From Diphasiastrum complanatum (taxonomy: Eukaryota > Streptophyta > Lycopodiopsida > Lycopodiales > Lycopodiaceae), in assembly GCA_029204225.1 (NCBI GenBank), contig CM055113.1:17059745-17123744 (forward strand): a DNA stretch of 64,000 bases. Direction: 5' to 3'. Numbering within the stretch: the stretch's first letter is position 1; each line of letters begins with the position of its first letter. Below the pieces are notes generated by a model that saw nothing but the letters and a program-made list of their open reading frames with translations, did not search any database and was not told where the DNA came from. Positions 52,679 to 64,000 of this stretch are shown here, piece by piece. The position numbers and the translations under genes were made by a program.

Positions 52679-55420
52679 TTGGTATTGGAGTTGTTGTGAT
52701 GCAAGAAGATTGGCAAGCACATCCATCACATTGGCACACAACTAGTAGCGAAAACTCGTTGAGCTTTTAATAGAAAGGGCATTATAATTAGTTTATAACA
52801 TCCTTGATGGGTTTTACGCCTCAGTGGGCAAGATTGATGAACATTTGGCTATTCCTCTAGGTGTAGCCATTTTGCAAAAGTTAGATTTAATTGGATCCTT
52901 GAGAAATTTTATGCCAAACTAGGCAAATGAGAAAGAACCCTTTGCATCAACTTTTAGCAAGATACTTTCGTTTAAGCAATTATATCCTTTGTGCTGGTTT
53001 TCAATTGTCAACTTGGACTGATGCCATAACTCACTTTGCAACTGTTGCCAAAATAATGAGATAGAAGAAAGTGATTATGCACATCACCCATTGAGGATGG
53101 GGGTTTAGGTCCTCCACACCATGAAATTGACCCATGCTCATGATTTCGGAGAAGGATTCTTGTAGAACCTAAACAATATGCAATGGTTGATATTGAATAT
53201 AAGGCGAATGATTATCTTTCAGATAAAAACACTAGTAATGACTTTAACTTGTGAAGAAATGGAAGAAATTTGAATGAAAAATGGAAATGGATCTTTGGCT
53301 TTTGACAACATCGGTAGACAATGATTACAAAGATGCTTTTTCATAATTCGGGATTAGCAATATTTGTTGAATAGGTTCAATGTGAAAGTGGAAGATGAAT
53401 GAAGCAAGTAATAATTGGATAATTAGATTGCACTCATCAAGAAATGCAAAATTCAAAAGAAATAAGCTAATTTCTTGGAGGATTGAATACAAAAGGGTCA
53501 ATTGATTGAAAGAGATTGTTTTTGTATGACAACCTCTCTGTGCTCTATTTAAGTGACAAAGAGATTGTGGAGGATTCATTCTTTGGTTGTCACTTTAATG
53601 TTACTCAAAATGACAGTGTATCTCTATCGTTATCATATAGTGAGTTTATATTGAGCCAAAATTTGTCAATATTGTGCGTTCTTGATCTCGCATGAGTTGG
53701 TGTAAGAGAAATTGGGATATCATATGTAAGCAACCTACAATATATCCAATGCTAATTTGCATATTTTGACCAACTCAAATGATCAATGGAGGAGCAAGTG
53801 CATGATGCATCCAAATTTTTTAAAAATAAATGTACTACTCTGGAAGTCATCGAAAAAAAGAATTTGTGTACTATTGAGTTAGTCATGCTAATTAGCATTT
53901 ATGATTCAATTTCTTTATATGTGTATGTTGAATTCCGCAAGTGTGGAATCCCTACAAATGCATATTGGCTTGTGTGTATATTAAGTAATTGACATTGAGA
54001 TAGCTAAAGTTATTTTGAAGATGCTAAGCACTTTCTAGAAACATAAAAGATCTATCTGATATACTATAGCGATACACAATGGTTACAATCGTGAATACAA
54101 AAATTGTTTCTTATAATGTGATCATAAGAATAAACTTAAATATATATTGGAACAAATATCTACACGTGAAACATAATGTATTGAGATATCAAGGTATTTT
54201 ATATAATAATGATCTAATTGGAAAATTTCGAGGTAGATAAAGCATATATTATGAATCATGTAGTTAAGACTCCTATAAACTATAAAATATTGAAACCATA
54301 GAGGAATATATACTCCTTGGATGCTATTTCACATTATCTCCTCTACATCAATGTCACATGCACTTGAGAAAGAGTTGAAAATCGATCCCATGTTAGGATT
54401 GAATTACTTATGGGTATATCATTTTGTATAAGCTTTTGTGAAGATATAAATTTTAAGGACAAACAAATAATTTAGTTGATTATGTGGTTTTAAAAAATTT
54501 GAGTCCACGATTGTTTCTAGATCATTTGATGAGCTAAAAAGAAGGGTATTAGTAGTGAGAGTAGGTGTACTAGTCTGAATCCACCTATGGTATAGTGAGA
54601 GTAGTGCCTAGTAGTTTGAATTCCCCACATAGTGGAAAGGTCCAAGTTAAGGAGATTAGAGTGTTTATTTAAAAAAAGCTTGTATAATATCAAAAATTAT
54701 GATGTGATGTGATATAGTTGGCATAGGCAATTGAACAAAAAGTGGGTGAATTAGGTTGAGATTATGTGTTTCAAGTCAACGTGAAAGCTTAATCTTTCTA
54801 AATACCAAGATTTCAACTTGCCCAATACTTTGTTAAAATTATGAAAAAATATGTCATGTTTCTTATTTGTCTTATCGATTCCATTTATTGTTGTGGTCTT
54901 GGTATATTTTGCAACACCCTAACCCTACACAACCATTTCTACATTAATGGCCACAATGATGCCCCATGTATGACTTAATTTATGGGGCTAATGGTTTTTA
55001 CTTAAGAGAGTTGATTGACATCTTAACACTTCGTTACTCTCATTGAAATAGTCATCAATGTCTCTTAAGAACCTATGTGGTGACATTGACCTTTTCTTCA
55101 TAGGCATTAATGTAGAAATTAAACCAAAACTTGTGTAGGAATTTGACATGCACTCTCAACTTTTCAAATTGAAAGGCTTTTTTTAGGTTTAACTTTCATG
55201 TGACATGTCTATTTAAAGGGTACCTTTCAAAGACTAAAATTGCAAGAAGATATACCCCTTCTATATACAATCCTATATACTCCACTAAACAAGACTCGTG
55301 ATTTCCAGTGCTTAGAATTTAAAATGAGTTCCGAGGGGAATGGAAAGCTCGAGTGTCGGGTCCGGCATTTGACCTCGGTATAAGCCTTGCAAATTTTAAC
55401 GCGTTTTTCAAAGATTTATA
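52679..55420. other. AT-rich region without recognised gene
   Basis: Only short ORFs without motifs. No LTR pair or inverted repeat recognised. Confidence 0.45.
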
Positions 55421-55487
55421 GGGAGGATTATACGGTTATAGGGAGGGTTATAAGAAAGGTTATAGAGAGGGTTATAGAGAGGGCAAA
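55421..55487. repeat. Short tandem repeat of GGGTTATA(G/A)-type units
   Basis: About five imperfect 12-14-base units around AGGGAGGGTTATA / AGAGAGGGTTATAG. Could be a subterminal repeat of a DNA transposon, but nothing else supports that. Confidence 0.7.
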
Positions 55488-55839
55488 CCAGGCCAAGAGG
55501 CATTCCAGAATATTTTGTTCATCAAGGGTAATACTGTGACTGATGAAAAAAAAAGGGCCCCTCCGTATAAACCACGATATGTTATAGAATGTAAATGGAT
55601 CTTACTTTTGATGTCTATCAACACATTAAATACCATTTTTGATCAACAATAGTCATATCCACAAGTGTATAAATAAATTTATGTATCACAAAAATATCAT
55701 GACCACAATTTGTGTACCCACAAGTGTCGACCTCGTTATCATTTTGCCAGATCATCATGCGACAAATCTGCCAAACCAAACGAGTCCATCTCTAATTCTA
55801 CCCAAGTATCTCATGTAGTTTCGATATTAATAAGTTGAT

Positions 55840-56115
55840 CTTATGGCAACAATGACAGCAAGGAATATCGAGAAGGTGTGTCATGTGTCGTCGATCCACT
55901 CGATGATGATGCATCACTCTCAATATCATCATTAGCTTGCACATCCTCCAAAAATGTGTCATCGAGTCCATCATCACGATCTTATTCAGGTGCAGCAGTT
56001 GGCAGCGCCATGTCCTCCACGACATCTCTATCTTCAAAAATTCTTTTACTTCCAGAAGTGACTTGAATAACGTACCACCATCTAGGATCTGAATGGTTGG
56101 GGTGAAAAACCACCT
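55840..56115 (-). pseudogene. Possible CACTA-type transposase tail (DUF4216-like)
   Basis: The minus strand reads VVFHPNHSDPRWWYVIQVTS, then KRIFEDRDVVEDMALP, a TAA, and an acidic tail with DDGLDDTFLEDVQANDDIES. In plant En/Spm (CACTA) transposons the protein end has a W.VV.V..R.......... segment followed by an acidic tail, and this resembles it. No upstream TNP2 domains were recognised in frame, though the 56130-56390 stretch may hold broken pieces. Moderate to low confidence. Confidence 0.4.
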
Positions 56116-56475
56116 ATAATTGATCGATGTTACCATAAACATTGACTCGTAATTAGTATCTATAACTATGTTACAATTGCTTTGGTATACACACAATATA
56201 CATTTTTTTGTAGTATATTGAAAATCAATTGATTGACAACAAAAGAGCATAGACATCTTAAAGACATAAAAATAATGTACCTGCCCACATTATTGACGAA
56301 AAACAAATGTATTGCTTTGATCTGTCCAAAGCTTGGTGGAGTCAATGGCAAAACAACCACTCTCATCTTTCGTGACAGTTGCATTGGGACCATTGCAAAT
56401 AACTTTGACCATTTGACATCAAATATGAAAAAGTTGAATCACCTAAACCCAGGTCTTCCCATTTTTCCTCCATGA

Positions 56476-56888
56476 GTGAAGATGAGGTCCTCAGTTATAT
56501 GGATGGGATGTCTCCCTCGCGTGCAGGCAAAATCATGGAGTGACTATGAACTCATTGGGAGGCACAGAGTTCTAGTAGGTTGGTCGACTACCCGTCAAAA
56601 TCCTCTCATTCTGAGGAGATCCAGTCTCCACAACCCTCCAATCGAGGTGTTTCCCTCTCCCACGAGGGTCCCTCTGGCGAGAGTCCCTCTCCCTCAGAAA
56701 AGATAGATCGTAGGAGAATTCGCCTCAGTAGTGGCTCCTATTGTGGTGGTGATGCTGATGATGTCGTGCCTCATGCGGCCTCAAGTCCAACATGTCCCTC
56801 TAGTAGGCCTCGTCATAGGGATTTCTTCTTTTGTGAAACCCCTCACATTTTTCCGTCTTCAGCACCGACTGCCCAAGACCTAGTTTAA
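56476..56888 (+). other. Ser/Pro-rich ORF, unrecognised
   Basis: A 102-codon frame rich in Ser, Pro and His (SSHSEEIQSPQPSNRG, SPSPSEKIDRRRIRLSSGS). No domain. It could be a piece of transposon linker sequence or chance. Confidence 0.2.
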
Positions 56889-58752
56889 GTTAGGTGGTCA
56901 ACACATATCTCTTTTTCTTTGAACTATGGGTCCATCATTATTCCTCTTGCTTGTCCCAAATCACCAATTTTCACTAGGTAATGATGAAACACTTTAAAAT
57001 CAACCTCATGAAAACAATGGCACCATCATATAGGAAAAGATGCTATGTTTCCATGAAAAATGAAATATAATAGATGAATATGAGTATAAAATCTCATTTT
57101 GAATCCATACCAATTCTCAATAGGCTCACAATTGAGATCTCCCTTGCAACACTCCCTCTTAATGATTGCATCGTACAATAAAATAGAAACTTGTTTTTAA
57201 ACATCATGAGTATTTTGTTGCAAAAAGGAAAGAAGATCGACACAACAAAACCTTCATTCAATAGCTACAAATGTTGGGCTCTACGAAATGATCCTTTTTC
57301 AATGCATGAGTACGCCTATCAAATTCGAACCATACTATCATGACTAGAGTCATGTTTGATTCTACTTGATTCTAAACTTTGAAATCGTCAGAATCTATGA
57401 GATTGATTACATAGATAGATTAGAGTATTGATATGTGCAAGTGCTTGATGGATTAGACAAAACTATAAGAGAATGAAATAAGATAACAATTGATCAAAAA
57501 AACATACAGATGAATTATAAGCATAAGACTATAGCGGATGCAACCGCGTACTTATAAACAACTATGAATATTGATCGTCTTTGTTTGACACACTTTTGCT
57601 AATAAGCAATGAAATGTTGCTAATAATACTCTATGATAAATTGATCATAAATCAATAGAATATTAATCTATAGTCCCTTTAACTTGAGAAAATGATCAAC
57701 TATTATACTTCTTAGAAATGTTGCATGGGGTTATCCACATGATGATTAACGATAGTCATTTAGCCAAGTCTCAATTCGCACTTAGCCATACTACGTTGTC
57801 ACTTATCCACTACGGTTACACGATAGTTACTTGATAACAATGGTTAGAGCAAGTTGTTAGCTTCAAAACAAGTGATAGCATTATTTGTTGACTCTTGAAA
57901 AATATTTGTTGTTGTCATTGTTGTATTCATAAGGAGCTATAAGTAGTTGTAAAGGTTTGTAAGTAGTCATAAGATGTAAGCCTATGATATTATACTATGC
58001 ATTACATGTATTTTGTTAAGCAAAAATGTGATGAAGTGAAATTTGAAAGACATGATTTTAGTGACTAAAGTGTCTATGTGAGTATCATGTGTAATCTAGA
58101 TGTTTTGCCTTTTCTTTTAAGATGTAATTAAGTGGATTTATGTCATGATATTCTAGAATTGTACTTAGCAATAAATTGATTTGTATGATTTGATGGATTT
58201 ACAAAGTGATTTAGCAATATAGGTTGATGCAATTGTGAGTGTAAGGCGAAATATTCTCAAATTTGATTATCAATCTTGGATTAAATGAAATAATTTCTTT
58301 TTTGCAATATTCATTTTTTTATCCAACTAAGCAATAATGAACCTTTATAGAACTATAGTTTAATTTGTGCTAATGAACGATACTAGTTTTATTATATGGA
58401 ATCAAAGTTTACGTTTAGTTTAATACTCATTCACATTGTATATCAATCTAAAGTCTAGGATAAATCACAATCAACTTATTATAAATAAAAAACACTTATA
58501 TTAAATTCCTATTTAGTTCTATTATTTATGATTCTGTTTTTATCTAGTTTGTATTTCACATCGTTATTAAAACTTTTGTTAGAAAAGGACTCAATTTTTA
58601 ACATACCTTCAAATAGCATTTTTTCCTTTTGAGATCAAAAGCTATTTTGTTGTACAGTCTTTAAGTAGTAACACAATGTTTCTGATTTGTCAAAAAAATA
58701 ACAAGTATAAACTTATTGCTAACTCATCTTAAGATATGAAAGATCTTTATTT
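56889..58752. other. AT-rich region without recognised feature
   Basis: No ORF above 60 codons with any motif; no repeat copy elsewhere in the window was noticed. Confidence 0.5.
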
Positions 58753-59391
58753 TGTTAGAAATTGTCAAAGTTGGCAAATTATAGCTTGATAAAACTATGT
58801 AAATTTGTACGTAGGTGCTTCCCACATGTGTGGAGGTTGTTCAGACATGTGAATAATGGGCCTAGGTTGGCTAGATCACAATTTCATAAGTTTTAGTTGG
58901 ATTAGTTGGTCATAATTCCTAAAATCTAGGACCAAACTCCTCAAATCAAGGAGATAGATGAGTTGGCAAATCCAATGGTTAGGTAAGATTGACTTGTTTC
59001 GATAAACCTGATGTCATTTTGACACCTAAACACGTGATGGACCTCCTCAGCCAGCTGAGGAAGATGATTCATATTGTATCTATCATTTGATCATTCCATA
59101 GTAGCAAGATCTTGATTTGAGAGCAAATTGTCAATTTTGAGTTTTTCCATCATTTGTCTTGTGATTCAATGATTCCATTGTGAACTAAATTTGATGACAT
59201 TCAATCTCTAATAGCAGGCCATACTGGAGGCCATACCACACACATGTGGAGTCGGATAATTTGCATAATTGATCATAGTTTTTTATTGCTCTCGAGTGTG
59301 TGATTCAAAATTGCTAATCTAGATCAAGAAATTGGTGACTCTTGGAGTCTTCTATAGGCTCATTTATGGTCCTTAGTACTACACTTTTCCA
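58753..59391 (+). repeat. Probable LTR upstream of a primer site
   Basis: The right end is fixed by the primer site at 59392: the sequence before it ends ...CTTTTCCA, a proper CA end. TGTTAGAAATTG at 58753 is a plausible TG start (639 bases). No second copy is in the window, so the left end is a guess. Confidence 0.45.
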
Positions 59392-59405
59392 TGGTATCAG
59401 AGCCA
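59392..59405 (+). other. Primer binding site, initiator tRNA-Met
   Basis: TGGTATCAGAGCCA. No gag follows within the next kilobase on this strand; instead a minus-strand pseudogene is found, so the element is truncated. Confidence 0.65.
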
Positions 59406-59678
59406 AGTACAATAGGATAATTAATGAACACAGCACAATCCATTTTTAACAAGTTTTTGCTAGAAAACAAGTCTTGTGAGGGTGAGTTCAAATCAAGTCT
59501 TAGTGGGAAGTTTTGTGATCCAAACTTGGTGAGGGTTAGCAACCATACTTCCCACGTGTGGGCACCTCTGTACTTACATTTAACTTTAATTATTCATAAG
59601 ATCCATAAATTTTAATTTCCATCGTCTTGATATGGGCAAGCCACAAAACCAGTCATTGGATTTATCAATTTTTGGTCA

Positions 59679-60370
59679 CTACCGGATAGTCCAAGTGGTT
59701 GGAAAAATCTGTACATCTACAGTATTGTGATGGAGCTTCAATCTCTTCCCATCAGTTGAAACATAGCCAATGGTAATGTGGTCAACTGTGTTGCAGAGAC
59801 GAGCACCACCAGAGTTTCTCACATTTGGTTTAAACCTACAAACATTTAAAAACAAAAATAATGAAAAAGAAAATTTCATTAAAAATTTAAAGACTACAAA
59901 AGTACAATCATCAGAGCTTTTACTTACCAGATGGCATTTTCAATGTCGGCATTGCAGACCTCCATCCAGGCCAACTTGTTGTCAATTGGAGTGAAATATC
60001 ACTATTCTCCAAAGTGGAACAATAGTGACCTCCAAAAATCCAGCAACTACTTCATTCATCTCCATGTATTAGAAGGCATCTCATCATTGAGAGACCCTTT
60101 CAGCTTGAAACCGTAAGGAATGTCAACGATGCAAAGTGTGTAAGGTCTTCTCTTGGCGAACTTTAAAATTAGCTTTCCATCGCCCTATTGAATTGTGTAG
60201 TGACAAGGTTGATCATGAATAGATTTGGGGATGTAGATCTCTTTCGGATCATCTTCAACAACGGCCTCCCCAGTCTGTTGAAGCTCCCTCTATCTCTTCG
60301 CTACCTTGGCCTTTTGCAAATGTGTCCTGAATTGTTCAAGAAGCTGGCCACTTTTCCTATCCTCGAAAGT
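59679..60370 (-). pseudogene. Decayed spliced gene with DIPY motif (amino-methyltransferase-like)
   Basis: Two minus-strand exons (60370-59928 and 59835-59679) have a GTAAGT donor and a TTTGTAG acceptor. Exon 1 reads TFEDRKSGQLLEQFRTHLQK, VVEDDPKEIYIPKSIHDQ, then KFAKRRPYTLCIVDIPYGFK; a shifted part gives FLEVTIVPLWRIVIFHS; exon 2 begins within W|FKPNVRNSGGARLCNTVDHI, then GYVSTDGKRLKL and ends TTWTIR. DIPY after a hydrophobic strand matches the catalytic (D/N/S)PP(Y/F/W) motif IV of N6-adenine/N4-cytosine methyltransferases. The following WKI-like and W.KPN..... blocks are as expected in that fold, though the S-adenosylmethionine-binding motif was not found. Two in-frame stops and a frameshift show decay. 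The assignment is inference. Confidence 0.45.
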
Positions 60371-61249
60371 CTACAATTTTTGATATAAGATCCATAATCA
60401 ATATAAATTACTACAAAAAAAAACTTAAAAAATAATGTTTATTAATTGAAGCCATGCTCAGCATAGACAAACAGAACAAAATAACAGAAACTCTTTACAA
60501 GAATGAAATTTGAGTTTTGAAACAAAATGTTTCATTGTCCAAGAAAATCTTAGCTTAGCATGGACTAAAACAAGATAACAACATAAAAACACAAAAGAAA
60601 ATAGAGTTAAACTCAAGATATCTCTGAATAAAATAACAGTTCTAGCAATTGAGGCCCTTCACCATAGCTTCTTGAACTTTCATGAAAAGTTTGTGCCTAA
60701 AGATTTAATAATGATGTTAGAAAGGTTTTATTTAAAAGAGAACAGAAAAAAAAATTAAAATCTCTTAAACCAAAATTATCTTTAAAACTCTTTTCCCAAC
60801 TCAGCAAGGCTTACAACTCTAGACAAAACGTTGTTGATGATTTCTTATGATGGGATCTCCTGCATATTTTTCCATTATGAGATTCCCATACCGACAGGCA
60901 GTGTAGGTTGGGTGGGCTTTTTCTTTGATGAAGAGATGCCCTTAGTAACTTGTCCTTTTATTTGAAATTTTTCACTTCTCAAAAATGTTGTCAACTAAAT
61001 CCCAGACTTGAAATAAGGAAACATTTTATATTTAGTGGAGATAAATTTGAGATTAAATTTTTAGTTTTAAAAAAATGAATAAAGCTACTAAATTGAGTTT
61101 TGTGTTTACATTTCCAAAATGAAATGCAAGCTGGAAATAGTTATTATATTTTACGAGTGTGTGTGTGCATGATTCTTTTCATCAAATGGTAATCTTGTCT
61201 CGTGTGCACACAAACACTTCAACTCCAAATTCTTTCTATCATCACCCTT
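60371..61249. other. Probable intron and decayed exon sequence
   Basis: AT-rich. A minus-strand piece near 60640-60700 (KLFMKVQEAMVKGLN) may be a small exon of the methyltransferase-like gene; otherwise nothing recognised. Confidence 0.3.
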
Positions 61250-61504
61250 CTAGAATCGAATGTACTCTTTATGGAAGAAGCGAACTCTCTGGATTATAGT
61301 CATCTTTAGCTCGTGATCCTGATCTATATTGTGATCCAAGACTAGCAGTTTGGCCTCTTCAACAATGAGACCAACAAAAATAATTCCACTAAATTGCCTA
61401 AAAGATTGAATGTGAGGATATTCAAGCGAAAGCTCTTCTCGAGATTGTAAACTATGGATTCCAAGGAGTACAAAAAATTTGTAACAATAAATATTTAACG
61501 TCAA
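61250..61504 (-). other. Possible upstream exon of the DIPY gene
   Basis: The frame reads LQSREELSLEYPHIQSFRQF, then GLIVEEAKLLVLDHNIDQDH, ending EYIRF. It has a coding look and the right strand, with no domain recognised. Link to the downstream exons is by position only. Confidence 0.25.
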
Positions 61505-61859
61505 AACTTGTTACGTTCGGGTAGCTATTGGCGTGAACACGAACAAAAATGGAGTAACAATCGCATAAGTGCGGTCTTTAAATTGAATATTTAGATTATG
61601 TACATGTGAGGGGTTGGACTCTCTGACCTCAATTGGTTTGTTGCCTGTAAAGGGATCAACGGGTGACTTGTCACAATGGGCAACATCAACAATGAATGTT
61701 GTCTATCTTACTTCTTTTGTTCGTGAATAAGACATCTCATTTTTGAGACATCAATTGTGGTTGACTTAACAGATATAGAAGAACCAAGAAGGTTCATCTC
61801 GAATTCATGAGACTGAACTCTAGCGAAATGCTTTGGCTCTTGGCCTTTCTTGGTCATGG

Positions 61860-62100
61860 ACTGGCTGGACAATTTCTCTCTTAGAACTGGACATATACCT
61901 ATCTTGGGTGTAGATTTCAGTGGACTTCCTTCCCTTCAAGTTGAATGGTTTTTTTGACAAAAGTGGTCAAAACCCCTACATGAGATCATAGCACGAGATC
62001 GTAGTTTAGAAGGCTTGGAGGCTCTTGGCATAACAAGATCTTCACCTCGAGCCACTGCCTCACAAGTGATCAGAACAACCTCTTTCAACTGCAGATAAAA
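61860..62100 (-). other. Possible further upstream exon, decayed
   Basis: LKEVVLITCEAVARGEDLVM, then KPSKLRSRAMISCRGFDHF and, after one TGA, GSPLKSTPKIGICPVLREN. Basic and cysteine-containing, not recognised. Same strand as the pseudogene at 59679-60370. Confidence 0.25.
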
Positions 62101-63186
62101 TGAGAGAAATTTATTTCCGTGACACTAGGAAAAAAGAAATAAAAATTGAATTCTTTTATTTGTAAAGATTATAAAAAGATTTACCAGAATTTTTTTTTGA
62201 ACAAAACGTGTGCTCACAAAGTCGAATCATCTTCCAAAATGTAAAGATACACATTCTTTTCATTTGATTTTCATTGGTAAATACGTGAAACCATTATTCT
62301 CATCCTTTACCGTAACCTTATAAAACATATAACCTACATTTTAACAGGTTGACAGCCCTTTGCCAGCATTCTCAGCAGTCCATAGAAAAAGTATAGTCAA
62401 TCTTTGGCCTTCACAACCCTTAGTGAAATAAAACATATGCTTTGACATGTCTATCTTTTGTAAGTTACTAGGATGGAGTGGAGGTTGAACTTTAATTTGC
62501 ACCATCTTGAAATTCTTCAAAAAACATTGCTCTCAGGATCTATAATTTCAAGTTCAAGGATGTTAAACACAAATGAACAATTTGTGAAAAATTGTCAACT
62601 AGTTTGTTGGTTTATTGGCATTTTTGGAGGTTAGAGATAGTTTCATATTTGTCAATAAGGGCCTAAATAGTGTTTGTACTATTTTTGGCAAGTAGATAAG
62701 TGGATGAGATCAGATTTGGACCCATTCTAATTGGTTAATTTTGGTACATTGCATCTAGACTAGTATTTCTAGGTTTTTTATGAAGTATCTAGAAGTTTTC
62801 AAATCAGGTCAAGTTTGGGGCAAGTGGCCCAATGACTTTTTGGAAGATATAAATAGATGTACCTGTGTGGAAAAATAATCATCAAATTTTCTTTCTTTGT
62901 GGAGAATTCATCTCTCTTGTTTCTATGTCCATCTCATGTGTTTCTCTCTTGATATCTTGAGTTTCTATGTGTAGAGTGTTGATTTTATGGTTAATCTAGC
63001 TTTCACACATTTGAAGTATAGTATTGTACTACTGATGTATGGACAGGGACAATCATATCTAAGTGTTTAAGAATAGATCTTTGTTCATTTCTAAGTTCTA
63101 GCATGCATAAGTAGTGATTTCTACTAGCTATTTCTAGATGTGCAACCAAATTTGGCTAAAGATCATTGATGAACTAAATGTGTTTT
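62101..63186. other. Region without recognised feature
   Basis: The part 62580-63040 has an LTR-like look (pyrimidine-rich end, TATAAATAG near 62850), but no second copy or primer site was seen. Confidence 0.35.
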
Positions 63187-63665
63187 TGTCATGGCCATAT
63201 TCGGTTAAGGACATGGAATAGTCCTAATGTGGCCGATCTGCCCTCGAGTGTTCAAGATTATTGGTCACGTCAAGATTTATTCCAAGTCAAGGCCTGTTTG
63301 TGACTAATTACCTTGAGAGGACCCAAACACTCTAATTGAGACATATGGAGTATTGCATGTATGTGTGACAGATATAGGCAGGAGGACTGCATGAAGAGAT
63401 GAGACCTATTAATGGTTGACCTACATGGGGGGTTGCATGGGTTCATGCATAGGAATCTACTCTCTATATATTGAGGTAGGATTTCTCCCGTCGACATATT
63501 GGGTTTAGGTTACTAGTTTCTCTCTTCTCTTCTTGCTTCACATGGCATGGCTTAGGGGGCTAGATCCAGGTTTGATCTAGGATTGGTTGGGCCTTTTGGC
63601 TCCATAGTCTCTCTTATTGTGTTTTCCTATCCTCATCTTATGAGTAACCCCTCAGGGTCTTTACA
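63187..63665 (+). repeat. Gypsy A LTR (solo or 5' end)
   Basis: Starts TGTCATGGCCATATTC and ends GGGTCTTTACA, homologous to the complement of 46095-46428 and to 2415-2720. A TATATATTGAGG motif near 63465 may be the TATA box. No purine tract precedes it and no primer site follows, so a solo LTR is likely, though a target duplication was not found. Confidence 0.75.
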
Positions 63666-64000
63666 TTTACATTTTTTTTCACTGGATTAGCTACTTCTCA
63701 ATTTGATTTCTTTCTTGCTTCTGACTAAACCTGTAAATATTATGGAAAAGCAGGTAGAAATCTGGTCAAAGGAATATTATTACATCGTTGTAGTAATTCC
63801 TTGGAAAACTTGTTGTTCCAGTGGGATGTAACTCAGTTGCTATGTGAAAATCTGGACTTCAGCAACCTATTTTGCCACGAACATAAGCCATATTAAGAAA
63901 TTTCAAATGATTAAGATCTCTAAAAGACCACAGTTCTGCTATTTCTTTCCCAAATCCGTTGAGAGGCCTACTTGTGTTTTACCTTGATAAATCGGATTTA
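63666..64000. other. Window end, no recognised feature
   Basis: If the LTR at 63187 were a 5' LTR, internal sequence should start here, but no primer-site match was seen. Confidence 0.4.

Overview
The window looks like nuclear DNA from a land plant with a large, repeat-rich genome. The evidence is GT-AG introns, plant-type LTR retrotransposons primed by initiator tRNA-Met (TGGTATCAGAGC) and by a tRNA-Asp-like site (TGGCGCCGTTGCCGGGG), long GA/CT microsatellites, and one ordinary plant gene surrounded by layers of transposons. I cannot name the species. Low gene density and many decayed elements would suit a fern, another seed-free plant or a gymnosperm, but that is inference.

Layout. 0-7 kb holds a decayed Ty3/gypsy element with its 3' LTR (+), a copia scrap (-), and a minus-strand gypsy element with part of its pol deleted. 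7.99-9.41 kb holds the last four exons of a nucleotide-sugar transporter gene (UGNT1-like), the only clear host gene. 11-17.6 kb is a patchwork of copia and Tat/Athila-like gypsy remains. 17.6-23.8 kb is a complete copia element (TSD TATGC) nested inside an older copia element that resumes at 23.8-25.0 kb.

25-39.4 kb is the most unusual part. It contains small intron-bearing ORFs on both strands, a tandemly duplicated CACGTG-rich segment between divergent genes, and a multi-exon minus-strand gene whose motifs suggest a DDE/RNase H-like DNA transposase. A second copy of the same copia family (32.2-38.4 kb, TSD AATGC) interrupts an exon of that gene. Both copia copies carry the same pol-breaking lesion.

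40-46.5 kb has a GTCGA minisatellite, gag fragments of several families and more gypsy pieces. 50.0-52.7 kb is a short copia derivative with 275-bp LTRs that do not begin with TG or end with CA. 55.8 kb has a possible CACTA-type tail, 58.75-59.39 kb a probable LTR with PBS, and 59.7-60.4 kb (perhaps to 62.1 kb) a decayed spliced gene with a DIPY motif like that of amino-methyltransferases. A gypsy LTR lies at 63.2-63.7 kb.

The genes do not form one pathway. The window is mainly a record of nested insertions. The two candidates for undescribed biology are the DDE-like gene with its neighbours (25.4-39.4 kb) and the DIPY-motif pseudogene.
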